From Umbilicaria muhlenbergii (lineage: Eukaryota > Ascomycota > Lecanoromycetes > Umbilicariales > Umbilicariaceae), in the NCBI GenBank assembly GCA_000611775.1, contig KK106982.1:1364001-1428000 (forward strand): a stretch of 64,000 nt of DNA, given 5' to 3'. Positions within the stretch are counted from its first letter, which is position 1; every line of letters starts with the position of its first letter. A program made the position numbers and the translations under genes. Below the pieces are notes generated by a model. The model made no database searches and had not been told where the DNA came from. It saw only the letters and a program-made list of their open reading frames with translations. Positions 21,393 through 33,552 of this stretch are shown piece by piece.

Positions 21393-24300
21393 TTACTTTC
21401 CCTTGCCTTTGGGCTTCTCCCCTGGTAGTTCAGGCACGTCATCCCCGGCGTCCACAACCCTCATCGCAAACGCATCATCTACCAACCTCTCCCTTGCCTC
21501 CGGTGTCACCATCGTACAACCTCCCCTATCAATCCCCGGCCCCACCGCCGCAACCCTCGCCTCGCAAGCCGCCAACACCGCCCGTGCTCTCTCTCCCTCC
21601 GTCCGGTTGCCGTGCGCGTTGTGATACGCGCGCGTGGGGCTGGGTTCGGATGGCAGGTAGAGCGGGTCGGGTGTGCCTTGTGTACGGGCAATGGGCGTGA
21701 TGAGCCGGCCGGCGGGGTCGCTGAGGTAATCTGATGCTTCGGCATCTGTGATGGGGAGGTGTTAGAGTGCGGTGTTGGTGGGGTGGGTTGGGAAGGGGAG
21801 AAGAGGGATGGAAATTGGGGAGGGATGGAGATAGGGAGGGAGACTTACCGGAGGGATGGGCGGATGGACCGTCGCCCAGGGCCCAGGCTGTGGGGTCGAG
21901 GTGCTTTTTGTCCATGTGTGCGTCCCAGAGAGTGGTGGTGCTGAAGCTTTTCGGGTAGTGTACTTCTTTCTTTGAGCGGGTTTGCTTGTCGTAGATACGG
22001 CACGTCTTTTCGCAATTGGACCACAGACAAGGGATACCATCAACATTTGACTTTAATCGGTGAAGCTTACGGACGTGTTTGCGAAGGGTCTCGAGGTTGT
22101 GAAGCTCGGCTTTGCAGCCTTTCCATTCACACTTGTAGATTTTGTATGCTAGTGAGGGCCGCGATCTCTTATCTGGCGCGGCGTTCAAACTCATGTCAGG
22201 TTCTCGAGAAGAGTCCTTGCGCTTCCGTTCCTTATTAGGGCTCCGAGAAGGTGTGACAATGACGACAGCGATACCGTCAGAAGGGGTCATCGCGTTTCTC
22301 AAACCACTAGGCCGAGCGGGTGTTGTATCAGTGCCACGAGGGCGGGTAGGAATTGAGGAATGCCCGCTGCTGCCGGGGGTGCTTGCTTTTCTTAACATCA
22401 GGTCCTTACTGCCAGGTGGCCGGCCCCTGCGCTTTGGTTCTGATGTAGAAGCCTCATCAGCAGATGCGCTTGAGCTTGCCCTGATCGACCCTGGCGGTCG
22501 ACCTCGTCGCTTGATCGATGTTTCATTGGGTGAGTGATTCGCACTACTCCCCCGAGTGAGAGAAGGTGAAGGACCAATTTCGATACGTGGATCATTAGCA
22601 TGATCAGAGCTGGTGGTCTGCAAACTCCCCGCTGGCATGCGGGAGATGCTTGTATTGGCAAAGGCGGAGATTGCCCCTGAGGGTAATCGCCGCCCTGTCT
22701 CTTCATTCTTCCCAGCTGAACTTGAGCCTTGGGGTTTCCGATGATCTGTCCTGGCTGAAACCGAAGGATCGCTTGGTCTGGAACGTGCGTTGGTATCGTC
22801 ATAACGGGGCCGCCGCCCTCGAGGTCGAGATATGACACCCTTATCAAAATGCGGAGGTTCAACTCCTGATGAATCTCAAGTCAGTCATGGCGCAAATAGA
22901 TCTAGGCATTATAGACTTACCAAGGCTTGCAGCCTCACTATCACCCCCATTCATCAACGCTACCCGGGTGGAGTGGCGCCGCATGAGTGTCCGCACAGTG
23001 GGGCCTTGTTCAGTCTGGGTAACATCGCCCTCAGCGCCCTCATCGTCAGCATCTTCCGTTGCAGTATCCACTAAGCCAACCTGCTCAACAGGATCCACCA
23101 GATCCCAGTTAAAAGTACTAAGATCTGAACTGTAATTAACGTGACGAAAATTCCTCTCAAGGGGAAATAAAAGCCAATTGAGAGCTTTCTCTTTCGGGTG
23201 GTGGCCGGCTGCGATCAACACATCCCGTGCGATAGTCTTTGCGTTATAAGTCGATCGTCGGAGAGCCTTTTTCTTATCCATCGGTTGAATGATGGTCGCC
23301 ACCTTAAGTAATTCACTCTGGACTGACTGACCCTTTGCTGCGTATTTGAATTGAGACAGATCGACAATGCCGTTCGTAGTGGGCGTTAGACGTTCAGATC
23401 TTGGTGCGGATATGTTGTCAAGTAATCGTTCACGAACAGCCGGATCGCGAGTCACTTGTTGTTCTGTTGGGTACGCTGTTGCTGAATAGGGTTCTGATAT
23501 TCTGCCGTGCGCTGACATTCTACCCTGACCTGGGTCCATGTTAAGAGCTGGCCAGTGCGGATAAATTCTGTCCGACAAGTTTCTCTGCATCTCATTTGCC
23601 GTGCTGGGTCGTGGTCTTTTCGCACGATCTTGCTCGTGATCATCATCTGACAACTGTGTAAGGTCCACAATGTCGCTGAAGTTTCTCTTTCGGGCCATCT
23701 CTTCCTTCGTTGATGCTTTTGGAATGGGTTCCCGATGATGTTGCTGCTGTAAGGCATGGGGTGAAGGGCCTGTTCGCTTATGCTGGGCCGAGGGAACAGG
23801 CCTGAAATCTCGCATAGGGGGAGCTGTGCTAATGTTGTCACGGATTACACCAGGCCCAGAATACATCGAAGCGCCACTGATTAATGGTGGCTGGCGTAAG
23901 TCGATATGGCTATTCCTCGGATTCATGAGAGTGTGTACGTCTCCGTTGAGCGTACGATTGTCAGGCAACCTGACGGGCGGAGCGTATTGTGAAGTAGATG
24001 TCGAAGTAGAGGCCAAGGGATATCTGGAAGTTGAGCCGGCATGTGCAGGACGAGGGGCACTGCTCCGCTGTGGGACAAATCTGTTTGTTAGCTTTAACAC
24101 TCCAAACCCAGACGGTGTTGATGAAGCGGAAGGAAAAGGTCGAGGTAAAGGAGGCTGAGGCTGTGGAACTGAGACATGGGCGTTCTGACTAACAGCGTGC
24201 TCTTGGCCTTGCCGGGTCTGCTGCGGCGGACGATTGAAAGCCGACGCTTGAGCATTAGTAGCGACTTGTGAATCGGCGACGACATAAGGGTTAGAAATAG

Positions 24301-27049
24301 GGATCTCAACCAAGGAAGGTGAAGCAGAAGCGCTAAGTTGACCAGGGGCAAGTGTGGAGACATCTTTGCCATTCACCGGTACCGGAGCTTCCGCGGGTAG
24401 GGACTGCTTCACTGTGACAGAAGGCGTCGCAGGATCAGCATTTCTTTGTGCTGCTGTTCGCTGACGAGGAGGTAAGCCGTCCTTACGAGGCCGGCCACGA
24501 GGTCTAGGTGAATCATGTCCACCAGAGTGAGGAGGCATTCCGTCCCTACTAGAGTAAACACGCACTGTTCGTGGCGTAGCTGACGCCTGAGGAGCCTGCA
24601 CACTTTCGCCTTCAGATGGAGGGACAGATTCGAGGGGAGGTCCATTCAAAGTGGAAGGTGTTTGCGGGATTTCAGCATCATGGGGTGCCCTTGCTACTTG
24701 AATTTCTGACTGAGAAGAGCTAGCAGCAAGTGCTGATGGGGGCTGATGCCGTGTTTCTGAGGAGGCTCCCATTTGGTGCTCATTCTGCGGCGATCTTACA
24801 ACTGGTGCGTGCGAGGGCGTTCCTGAGGTGACATCAGGAACGGCTGCCAAAAGAAGCCTGGCGAAATGCCCTCGATCAAGTACAAAGCCCCTGGCTTCTA
24901 GATTCTCACAAAGCTCAGTGTAACTGGGGTTTTGATCAAGAAGCTGGTGTATTTCCTGTGAAGAGATCTTCTTTCCGGCATTAGCTGGAGCTGACGTCAA
25001 TGCTCTTTCAGCTGCAGTCGCCAAATCCATCTTCTTATTTTCTGGCCATACTGTCTTCCCAGAAGAAGTTGAGTTGCTAGGCTGCGTGAGAACTGCTGGT
25101 TTCGCTGTAGAACCACGGGGCCCTGACGTCTCCACTGTTGGGTTGGCTTTGGCGGAGGCTCTATGGAACGCTTCCATAGCTTGGCGCATGGATGAATTTC
25201 CCTTGCGAACATCAGCCGAGCCCGCTTTTGACGGATTGTCTTTGGACAAGTTCATCTGAACTGGATCCGAGGATCCGTGATGAGAGAAGTCAGGCTGGGC
25301 AAGCACACTGGTCGTGGAACCTTGGGTAGGGGTGTTTCGGAGCTGTGGACTACTCGCGGTTTGTGACGACTTCTTAATATATCGCTTCCGCCTCTGGGCC
25401 GGAAATCTTCCAAGATCCGGTAAAAGATCTGGCGGCGATTCCACGGCAGATAAATGTTGGACGGTGGTCAGGCTTGGACTCGGGAGCTGGCCGTTCTCAG
25501 CGACTTCAAAGGATGGTTTAGCGGCCTTGTCTGCTGCAGATTCAGAGATCAGGATAGGTGCTTTGGCAGATGAAGGAGCTTGAGAGGACGCTCGATTTGG
25601 CGGCTGACCCTGAAACACAGATTATGATTAGCCTTCACCCTAATAAAGCGTGCACACTGGGTTAGGGCGAAATCCATGGCAGCAGAGCGGGACATATCAT
25701 GATGGGCATACCTTCTTTACCTGCTCCCATATTTGTGAGAAAAGTGTAGGATTTTTGGCTTTGTACTCCCGCATCCTTTCAATCATTGTCTTCATTTCTT
25801 CCTCAATCTGATCTCGCTCACTTGGACTAACATGAGCCGCTTCATCTGACGCGGTAGTTGCACCGGTCCCATTTGGCAGGTTTCCATTTGGCTGGCGGTT
25901 TTCTGTAGCTGGGATGCCATTTGACTGCTCATTTGAAGCCTTGACTGCTTCGGGTGCTCTCCCAGCAGCCAGAACTTCAGTGACGCCAGCAGTCTTTCGT
26001 CTTTGGTACTCGTAGTGATTGAAAACTTGACTCGGATCCACGGTCGTTGGATATCGCGGAACGTTCAGAGCAGAGTGTTCGTCCCCATGAACGTTTGATA
26101 TGGCTGGAATTGATTCTGGTAGATTTTGATTGACGGGTCCCGCATAATGCGTATGGTTAACAGCACGATTGTAATGACCTTGATGTCCTCCTGTGATGGG
26201 CATCTTTTGTCGAAGTACATCAGCGTGCCCAGCTTGTCGAGTTGAGCTTCCACTAGATGTAACTTCGGCACGCTGAGGCCCTGATTGAGCTACATCAGAG
26301 GTTCTTCCTGGGTGTAGATCCGATGACGCCATTGAGTGTGTTGTGCCATTTCCAAAATGCTGAGGAGTTTGCGCTCGGTGCTGAGCTTGTCCAAGACTGA
26401 TGTCGTAGGTTTCAGATGGTTGGACGCTTGACGCTGCGTATGGTTGCTGCGTTGCAGCTATTCTGTCGGCCTGCGAAATTCCTGAGTTACGGCTGTCGGA
26501 ACGAGGGCTGGGATACTGCCCATTCGATGTAGAGTAGGTGGTAGGGTGGCTAATTGTGGAGGTTCTCGTGGGAGCGGGAGCTGGTTGTGATCGTGCAGGA
26601 TTCATAATTGGTCCGGTCGACGGACTATCCGTCCTTGTAGGAGCAGAGCGCCCTGCCTCTTCTGCCCCCAATCCTGACGCATACGCAAGACTTCCAAGAG
26701 CGGAGGTGTCAGAGTAAGCGGCCGTGCTTGCGTTATCATTGTGGATTCCTGGATGTGGAGGGTCAAAAGGCTGCTGCTCTCCACTCGAATACAACCTGCC
26801 GCCGCGAGCCGCATCGTTGTTGTTGTTGTATTGCTGCTCCGTATAAACGCCCGAACCAGGTCTTGACGCGGGTGGCAGTTGATATTGAGTTTGCTGCGAG
26901 GCGTAATGGTGCGAGTTCGTCACTGCCTGCTGAGGTTGACGATAGTACGGTGCATTGGCTTGCGACTGAACCGAGAAAGATTGCTGACTACGGCCATTCT
27001 CACTAGCCTGCTGGAAATAGGGAGAATAGCTGTAGCCATTGTAGGACAT
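21393..27049 (-). CDS. Large AT-hook and C2H2 zinc-finger nuclear protein
   Basis: Probable chromatin or transcription protein of 1,798 residues. Four exons: 27049..25712, 25609..22921, 22865..21849 and 21745..21393. All three introns (55-103 nt) have strong GTATGC/GTAAGT donors. Exon 1 is Gln/Ser/Tyr-rich (MSYNGYSYSPYFQQ) and ends in a charged helix (EEEMKTMIERMREYKAKNP). Exon 2 is mostly disordered, with an AT-hook (RPRGRPRKDG), a Leu-rich piece near residue 670 (LLDQNPSYTELCENLEARGF) and a conserved block (ARDVLIAAGHHPKEKALNWL). Exon 3 has two more AT-hooks (KRRGRPPGS, twice) and a C2H2 module (CEWKGCKAELHNLETLRKHV, then DGIPCLWSNC). Homologues are known to me only as uncharacterised ascomycete C2H2 proteins. 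The gene is divergent from RPL26. Confidence 0.88.
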
Positions 27050-27552
27050 TGTCGCAAACTCTCCAACACCACCACTTCACCCTCCGTAGCACCACCAGTC
27101 GCAGCCACAGCTTGGCGTCCCTTGGGGTGTCCGATCAGCTATTCAGACACGGTCTGCAAACCTCGTAGGATTAGGAGCGCGAGGGTTGGAATGGCTGACG
27201 AACAGGCATTGTGGAACGCGCGTGGAGAGGCTTCGTCGTTCGTGACGATGGCGGACTCGATTACGGCGCTGGGTGGCAGCCCTCGCTTCTCAATACTCAA
27301 ACCCCATATATGTTATATCTGTAGCCCTTATGCGACATGCACAGCGCATCGCGTCGTTGAAATCTTGGTGGAGTCGTGGTAAGAACGCGCCGTATCTGAA
27401 GTCGTCGAACTCGGAGCCAATCATAGCGGCCTTCGCTTAACTGGCAGCCCTAGCTCCGGGAACATCCGAAAATTTTCCCACAGAAACTCAAGCGGCCTAC
27501 CGACGAAACCTCGAAACTACGACAACATCAACGAAAGGGGATTATCGGCATC
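27050..27552. promoter_or_regulatory. Shared promoter region of the AT-hook gene and RPL26
   Basis: A 503-nt divergent spacer. No clear TATA box or known ribosomal-protein promoter element is seen by eye. Confidence 0.5.
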
Positions 27553-28133
27553 ATGACGAAAATCAACACATGTATGAGTTCTCCAGCTTACAACTAGCAA
27601 GGCTTTACTTATGCGGTGGAACATTCTGCTAATTGTGGAATCGTACAGCCCTCCACTCCTCGCGGAGGAAGTCGCGCAAGGCGCACTTCAGCGCTCCGTC
27701 CAGCGTCCGACGAACTATCATGAGCGCGCCATTGAGCAAGGAACTGAGAGAAAAGCACGGTGTGAGTGGAACATCGAAAATCTGACCTTGGCCTTGGGCG
27801 CGGTTCGCGAAAGGCGTGAGTCTGAAGCAGAAACTAATTGCAGACCATCCATAGGTCCGCTCGATCCCTATCCGCAAAGACGACGAAGTCCGCATCATCC
27901 GCGGTTCCAACAAGAACACCGAGGGTAAAATCACATCCGTCTACCGTCTGAAATACGTTGTCCACATTGAGCGTGTCTCTCGCGAGAAGTCAAACGGTCA
28001 GGCAGTTCCTATCGGCATCCACCCATCAAAAGTCGTCATCACGAAGTTGAAGTTGGACAAGGACCGGGAGAACATTCTAGAAAGGATAGCTAAGGGTAGG
28101 GAAGAGAAGGCCAAGAACAAGGAGAAGGCTTAG
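27553..28133 (+). CDS. RPL26: 60S ribosomal protein L26 (uL24)
   Basis: Large-subunit ribosomal protein near the exit tunnel. Three exons (27553..27571, 27649..27761, 27855..28133) give 136 residues. Exon 1 encodes just MTKINT plus one base; exon 2 gives [19 protein letters not shown] and [14 protein letters not shown]; exon 3 begins [17 protein letters not shown], containing the KOW motif ([11 protein letters not shown]), and continues with [12 protein letters not shown] and [13 protein letters not shown]. Length and sequence match the family closely. Introns are 77 and 93 nt. An early intron only a few codons after the ATG is typical of ribosomal protein genes. Confidence 0.96.
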
Positions 28134-28182
28134 AGTGGAGTACCGGTACGATGCGGTGGAGATATCAGTGGCTTTTGCGGTG

Positions 28183-28208
28183 CAATGTCGGACCTCAATG
28201 TCGGACCT
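28183..28208. repeat. 13-bp exact tandem duplication
   Basis: Two adjacent copies of caatgtcggacct just downstream of the RPL26 stop, probably within its 3' UTR. Confidence 0.9.
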
Positions 28209-28597
28209 CTACGGCGATGCATCACATCGTTGAGGATGGGGAGGTGTCAGCTGTATTGCAACTCGAAAATTACAGATCTTCAGGCCTCTCTTAGCGTCTT
28301 GGATATTGTGACGGGTATCTGTTCAGTTGTTCACTAACTGCCGGTTTTGGCATTAGCATATCTTATGCTCTGAGCTTCGGAAGCGCCAGTAATATCTCCG
28401 CGTCAACCTCCCCCAACTCTCTTTGAGATGCGGATGGACTTATATTAATGGTTGTCGAGGTATACGGCTTGCGCAGAATGATCCAATACATCTCTTGAAT
28501 GGAGATCTACTCGCCTGCAGACTGTTGTGTAGATCACTTTGGTCCATGAAGCGAAGAGTTTGATGGTGAGAGACATGTCTTCTCAGAATTCGAATGT

Positions 28598-28651
28598 TAT
28601 GGTTCGTACTACCTTATGATAGGGTATGGTTCGTACTACCTCATGATAGGG
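28598..28651. repeat. 27-bp tandem duplication, one mismatch
   Basis: Two adjacent 27-bp units starting tatggttcgtactacct and differing by a single base near position 18. Non-coding. The near-identity indicates a young duplication. Confidence 0.93.
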
Positions 28652-29184
28652 TCGTCGCTCGCCTTGGGACAGTACCTGTTCCACAATCATTGACGAAGGC
28701 TGGGGAACCCTTGGGTACCTAGTTTACGGTACGATGGAGCGACGTCGAAAAGCAAAGACTTGGAAGCAAGTAATCCAGATCTCCCATCTAGGTGGCTTTT
28801 TCTCAGCTGTCATCCGTCGTGCTCGATCCCTGTTTCTACCAATGACTACCACGTGTTTCGCCACTGACTCGCATGATATCCGCGAATACTACAGCTACCT
28901 CGACTTCCAATGCGCCACGCCATGCCGCAGAGGTCATGAATTCGTCGACTTAGCGCCTCGAATAACTAACCGGAGGAATTCGCATCTGCAAGAAATAGTT
29001 TCATCACTCTCGCGAATTAGGACTATCGATATGGAACGAATCAATATGTACATATTCACCCGTGGACATTGGATCAACCCTGTTTCCGCAGGCACATAAC
29101 GCCTGGTATGCCACTAGCTCTTACGACACCCACTACCACATGATTCCCATGACCTGCGGCATGCCACACCGATGCAAGTCTGAC

Positions 29185-29214
29185 ACCTGTCACCACCTGT
29201 CACCACCTGTCACC
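29185..29214. repeat. 10-bp tandem repeat (acctgtcacc), 3 copies
   Basis: Three exact copies in non-coding sequence. Confidence 0.9.
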
Positions 29215-30795
29215 TAACGCCTTCTGCGACTTGCTTTTCCATCAGATTTCGTTGCCACATCGACTTTTCCCAACAGATCAGAGACTTTCCAAGCGCCGGC
29301 GCCTTCCACACATCGGTTTTTCTCCTGCGGCAATCGGGAGGCTGTTCCCAGTACCTTTATTGGCTAAGTCGAGAAAGGTATACAGCTTCAAGAACGCTGT
29401 CATCCCATTCAATATGTCCCACTTGCTAGAAATATGCACTGATTCATGAATTCACATCCCCCCTTCTTGATTTTACGAATCACCATGGCTCGGAGTCTCC
29501 TATGCGGCTGTCCAATCTAGTAGCGGAATCGTACTGACTTGTACCCCTATTTGGCTATTGACCTCTAGAACCTACCTAATCCTAGAGGCATTGTGGCTTG
29601 CCATACTCTCTTCAATTCCTCAGCTCCCATGTCGTCAGCCCCCAGCAACTAGATCCAAAAAGCTACACCATACAACGTGGAAAAACGATCGGGAGATCGC
29701 CCCCCTCGGCACCACGGAAGTGCCACTAGGCGCGCGTCTGCATCGCAGATCTATCTATGCACGCCATCCACCGATTTATATGCCGTGCTACATGCACCTC
29801 TCCCAATCCATCGGTTTACCTATCACACTAGGCCTCCGTCCACGAACACCCTCACCTATTTCCCCGAACTGACAAGGTTCCGCGCTCCCAGATCTTTCTC
29901 ACTGATCTAGATCTACACCCTTCCCAGAAAAGAACCATCTCTTCGGTCCTGCCGTCCGACCAATCAGACGACCACCCTTTGGCGCCACGAGCCTCACTGT
30001 TCCCCGGCGGTGCAGTGGCTATCTCCGTAGATTGACGGAGTTGACGAGTTTGGCGCTGCGATATGCAACGACCGTCCCAACGTCGCTTCTAGCGTCGAAA
30101 GCTAGGGAACTCGTCGGGATTTTTGTGGCATGGTCCCGACTGACAGTCTGACACTTCATTGAGGCTTGCATATGGCATTGAATCCGTGGGGGCCTTCCGA
30201 TGCCGCATCTTACATGCGGCAGCAGTCGTCTCACGCAGGTGCTTGCCTAAGACTACTTATGTACCTTACTAGGAAGGTAAGGTGGGGTCTGTCGTGAAAA
30301 TAGGGGCACCACGATGCCGTCGACGCTAGCAATACAAAGTTCAGGCTTATGTACGAACTGCACTGTAGTAGATGTGAACTGAGGAAATTCCGTGGACGGT
30401 TCGTAAAGGGTGTTGCTTGATAATTGTCGTGCTGGTGCAGTGAATGTGGCAAAGCTACCAACTAATGCGAATATTAAAACATTCCGTGCAATTCCGTGAT
30501 AAGACAGCGCCCAAAAGAGTGATGACATGAAGCATCTCGTATAGATTGGCACCCAGAAGGAGCGACAGGGATAGAAGCCTCCCGGAGAGTGTAACAACAG
30601 ACTATCCGCCTAGAGCTAACAATACCGCCTTGGAAAGAGTGACATTAACACAACCCTATGAAATATGTATCCAAAAACGATCTGCCAAGATGACAAACCA
30701 ACATCTCACTCCAGCTCCCATTCTCACGTCACACACAACCATCGATCGTTGAAGCATAGGCACTCTGTCCCCAACGAGAGTAAGGGGCAATGGTA

Positions 30796-31571
30796 CTAAG
30801 CTTCAAAGTCGTTGGGAATGCTCGCGGCCGTTGGAATCAGGCCCCTGCCTTTAGTCATCAAGTCAGCTCTGGACTTCTGCGCCTCAAGGCGCTGGAAGAA
30901 TGCGGGTATGATTACATACCACGCAGACGGCACACAAATCGCCGCGTTCCTGCACCTTGTTCCCACAACTGGGGTTCTTGCATGGGTAAGCCGCAGACCC
31001 ATGGTCGCTGATGCCTTGAATGGCGGAGGTAGCACCGTACTCGGCGTATGAGATGTTAACTCCCAAAGCCTCGTGGGCTAGACCAGCATTGTCAAAAGGT
31101 GGGCCATTCCCTGCCTATACATATAGAATTAGCTTAGAAACACAATTTCTGCGCGTAGGAGCGCTGGAAGAAAGCAGGTATAAGTACATACCAGGCAGTT
31201 GTCACACATGGTGTTCGGATTCTGCACCTTGCGGCCATAGCCGTTGCTGCAATCGTAATTATTGGTTTCGAAATTTTTGGTTTCGAAGCTGAAGTTCTGG
31301 ATGCCGGAAGGTATGCCGCACTCGGACAGTGCCATACTGACTCCTAGAGCCTCCAAGCTAAGGCCAGAGTGTATATGATCCCGGCCACTTCCGTATCCCT
31401 TGGCCTACAGATGGAATAGTAAGCTTCATTGGACGTTCATTCGGGGCTGCCTGAAGAAAATGAATATGGAAGACTGACAGTGCATGCATCACAGTAAGTG
31501 TTGGGATTCCTAGTAAGTGTCCCGCAGTTAGGGCAACGGCCACGGTCATATCCAGGGTTTGGTGCAGACAT
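30796..31571 (-). CDS. Cysteine-rich, zinc-ribbon-like protein made of duplicated exons
   Basis: I do not recognise the family. Four exons (31571..31479, 31404..31192, 31114..30920, 30891..30796) give 198 residues, and all three introns are phase 0. Exon 1 carries CPNCGTLTRNPNTYCDAC, a CxxC..CxxC zinc-ribbon pattern. Exons 2 and 3 share one architecture: a Gly-rich start, an LEALGVS or HEALGVN segment, an IPSGIQ or TSAIQG segment, and a terminal Cys motif. That motif is CSNGYGRKVQNPNTMCDNC in exon 2, which has lost one Cys of the first pair, and CKNPSCGNKVQERGDLCAVC in exon 3. Exon 4 is a short charged tail. There is no signal peptide or membrane segment. Intron 1 uses a GTCAGT donor. Zinc binding is inferred from the Cys spacing. 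Confidence 0.75.
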
Positions 31572-33552
31572 GGCGAGGTTGTTTGGAAGAGATGGTCTAT
31601 ACGAAAGATATCTTGGAAGCCTGAAGGCAGAGCTTGGGATAGAAGCTTGTGTAGAAGAGTTCTAGTGATGTGGGAAGATCTCAATGTCTGGAGGTAAGAA
31701 CAAAGGATAGGGGAAGCCAACATTTATAGACCGAGAGGTATCTGTCCAACAGCCTGATGTCTTCCATAGGTGTTCACATCAAGCATCCAAGCGGATGTCT
31801 TTGATGCGTTGGGATTGAATATGGTAACCAGGGCATGCATCCTCCATCGTTCGCCGATGCTGGTCATCCTTACGGTATGACCTGCGTCTAGACGAACAGT
31901 CGCAACCATTACACCCGCTGAAGATTGAAATTCCCTGACCGCCCCGCTTCAACGACTTGCGAAGTTCGAGCCGAAAATGGTTCATCGGCCTGGTGGAGAG
32001 GTTCGTAGTAATGATAAGCTAGGGTTTGGCAGGTGTGTGGGGACGAGCCTCGAGCTTTTGATAGGTCGTAGAGGGTGTAATTTTGACTTCGATAGTCCCG
32101 ACGGAGTGGCGGAGCTGGTCAAGACCGTGAAGCCAGCTGATGCCACGCTGCAACAACGCCATATGCCTTCGGCTCTGCTTAACGGCCATGGGATCAGCCG
32201 TGGGGGAACCGCGGGGTGTCCGGCACAGCCATGAGGTAGCCACAACACCTGCTCTGTTAGAACGGCTGTCGGAGAAGAGAAGGTGAGAAAAGCATGCTAG
32301 TAGTATAGTGTACTGCAAAACGCAATGATTGGTTTTATTAACACAAGAAAAGCAGGCTGAAGCGGCGCAGAGGCACACGCATGCAAATCTCGAGACATCA
32401 CTTGCAGTAGGACACGTCTTGTACATCGTCGAAATGGCAAACCATCTCGTCCGAGGCCGTCCAGCTTCAACTCCCAAGTCATGTAAGAAGAACGAAGATG
32501 GAAGGATGGAAGGATATGTTATGCGATGTGGTACGAAAGGCTGAAATATAACCCTGCAGGCCATCACAGCCCTATCCAGGCACTATAGCCATTTTGGGTA
32601 AGCTTCGTAGCTCTCATCCACGGAAACTCATTCTCGCTAAGGCAGGACACAGTCAAGTCTCCTCAGTCCCTCTATGAAAGGTGTCAACCACCAGCCAACC
32701 ACTACGCTACGGTAGGATAACGAAAGGAGAATCAGCCACGATATGTCACGATGCGCAGTCAAGATCGGCCAACCATCTCAATTCATGGAGACAAAGATAG
32801 ACCAACCGTTAAAGAACGAAGACCTACGTTGACAGCGTTCAACCTCTTTCAGGCCTCACGACGGGTCCTGCTCCGATCTACCGCTGCCGCCAGTTATGAT
32901 AGTGCTGTTGGCCATGGTAAGGCGAGGGAAGTTGACGCGGTGATGTGGAATCAACACGAGGTCGGAAGCAAAATGTACGGTCCGAGACTGGGTGCCGCTC
33001 AGCTACCAGACCAATGCATGACGTGATATTAGGATGTTATATTGGCAAGTTGCTGGCAATATTGTTTCGACTTTCTTTGTATCGCTCCGCCCTGCAGGAA
33101 GATCAATTCACCAACCATGTCAGTCGTTTATTGTATTTGCTTGTATTTGCTTTTCTTCTTGGGGATTCTCTCCCAAGCCTCTTACTGCCTTTCCTGAGTT
33201 TTCTACAATGTCCATGATCGAGCTCACTTTGAGCGCTCTTCCTCATGTAATATTTGTTATCTTGCTAGGGCTTGGCGATGTACAGAAGAGGCCATCACGA
33301 CTTCTATGGAACAGGAAGATAAAGTCTTGCTAGATTGCCCTGCGGTCAGCAGCGGACGGCCGTGGATAGCCGTAGAACGCCACACCCTTTTTCCCAGATC
33401 ACGCGACTCGGCTTCTCCAATGCGGAGGCACCTCCCTAATCACTCAGCTGACTCGGTCGCTGCCACCGACTTACCATCTGGCTTCCTACAATCTCTTCCA
33501 AAGACCCGTCACCATCTCACACCCTCCCCGCAGCCCTTGAACTGCTGCCGGA
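31572..33552. other. Gene-poor region
   Basis: No supported gene. Open frames reach 182 codons (minus strand, 32019-32567) but look random: high Cys, Ser and Leu, no domain and no splice-consistent extension. Confidence 0.5.

Larger units (their letters stand above)
28134..30795. other. Long gene-poor stretch with tandem duplications
   Basis: No supported gene over 2.6 kb. Open frames of up to 121 codons (28734-29099) and a 114-codon minus-strand frame (30253-30597) have no recognisable features. Three local tandem duplications are listed separately. Confidence 0.55.

Noticed and set aside
28734-29099. 121-codon plus-strand frame
   Set aside because: Basic, unrecognised text and no promoter or intron signals that support it.
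30253-30528. Possible small secreted protein on the minus strand (Met followed by a hydrophobic segment, VLIFALVGSFATFTAPA)
   Set aside because: Signal-like start but no Cys pattern, no homology and no clear gene signals. Kept only as a remote possibility.
32019-32567. 182-codon minus-strand frame
   Set aside because: Composition looks random (high Cys, Ser, Leu) and no domain is seen.
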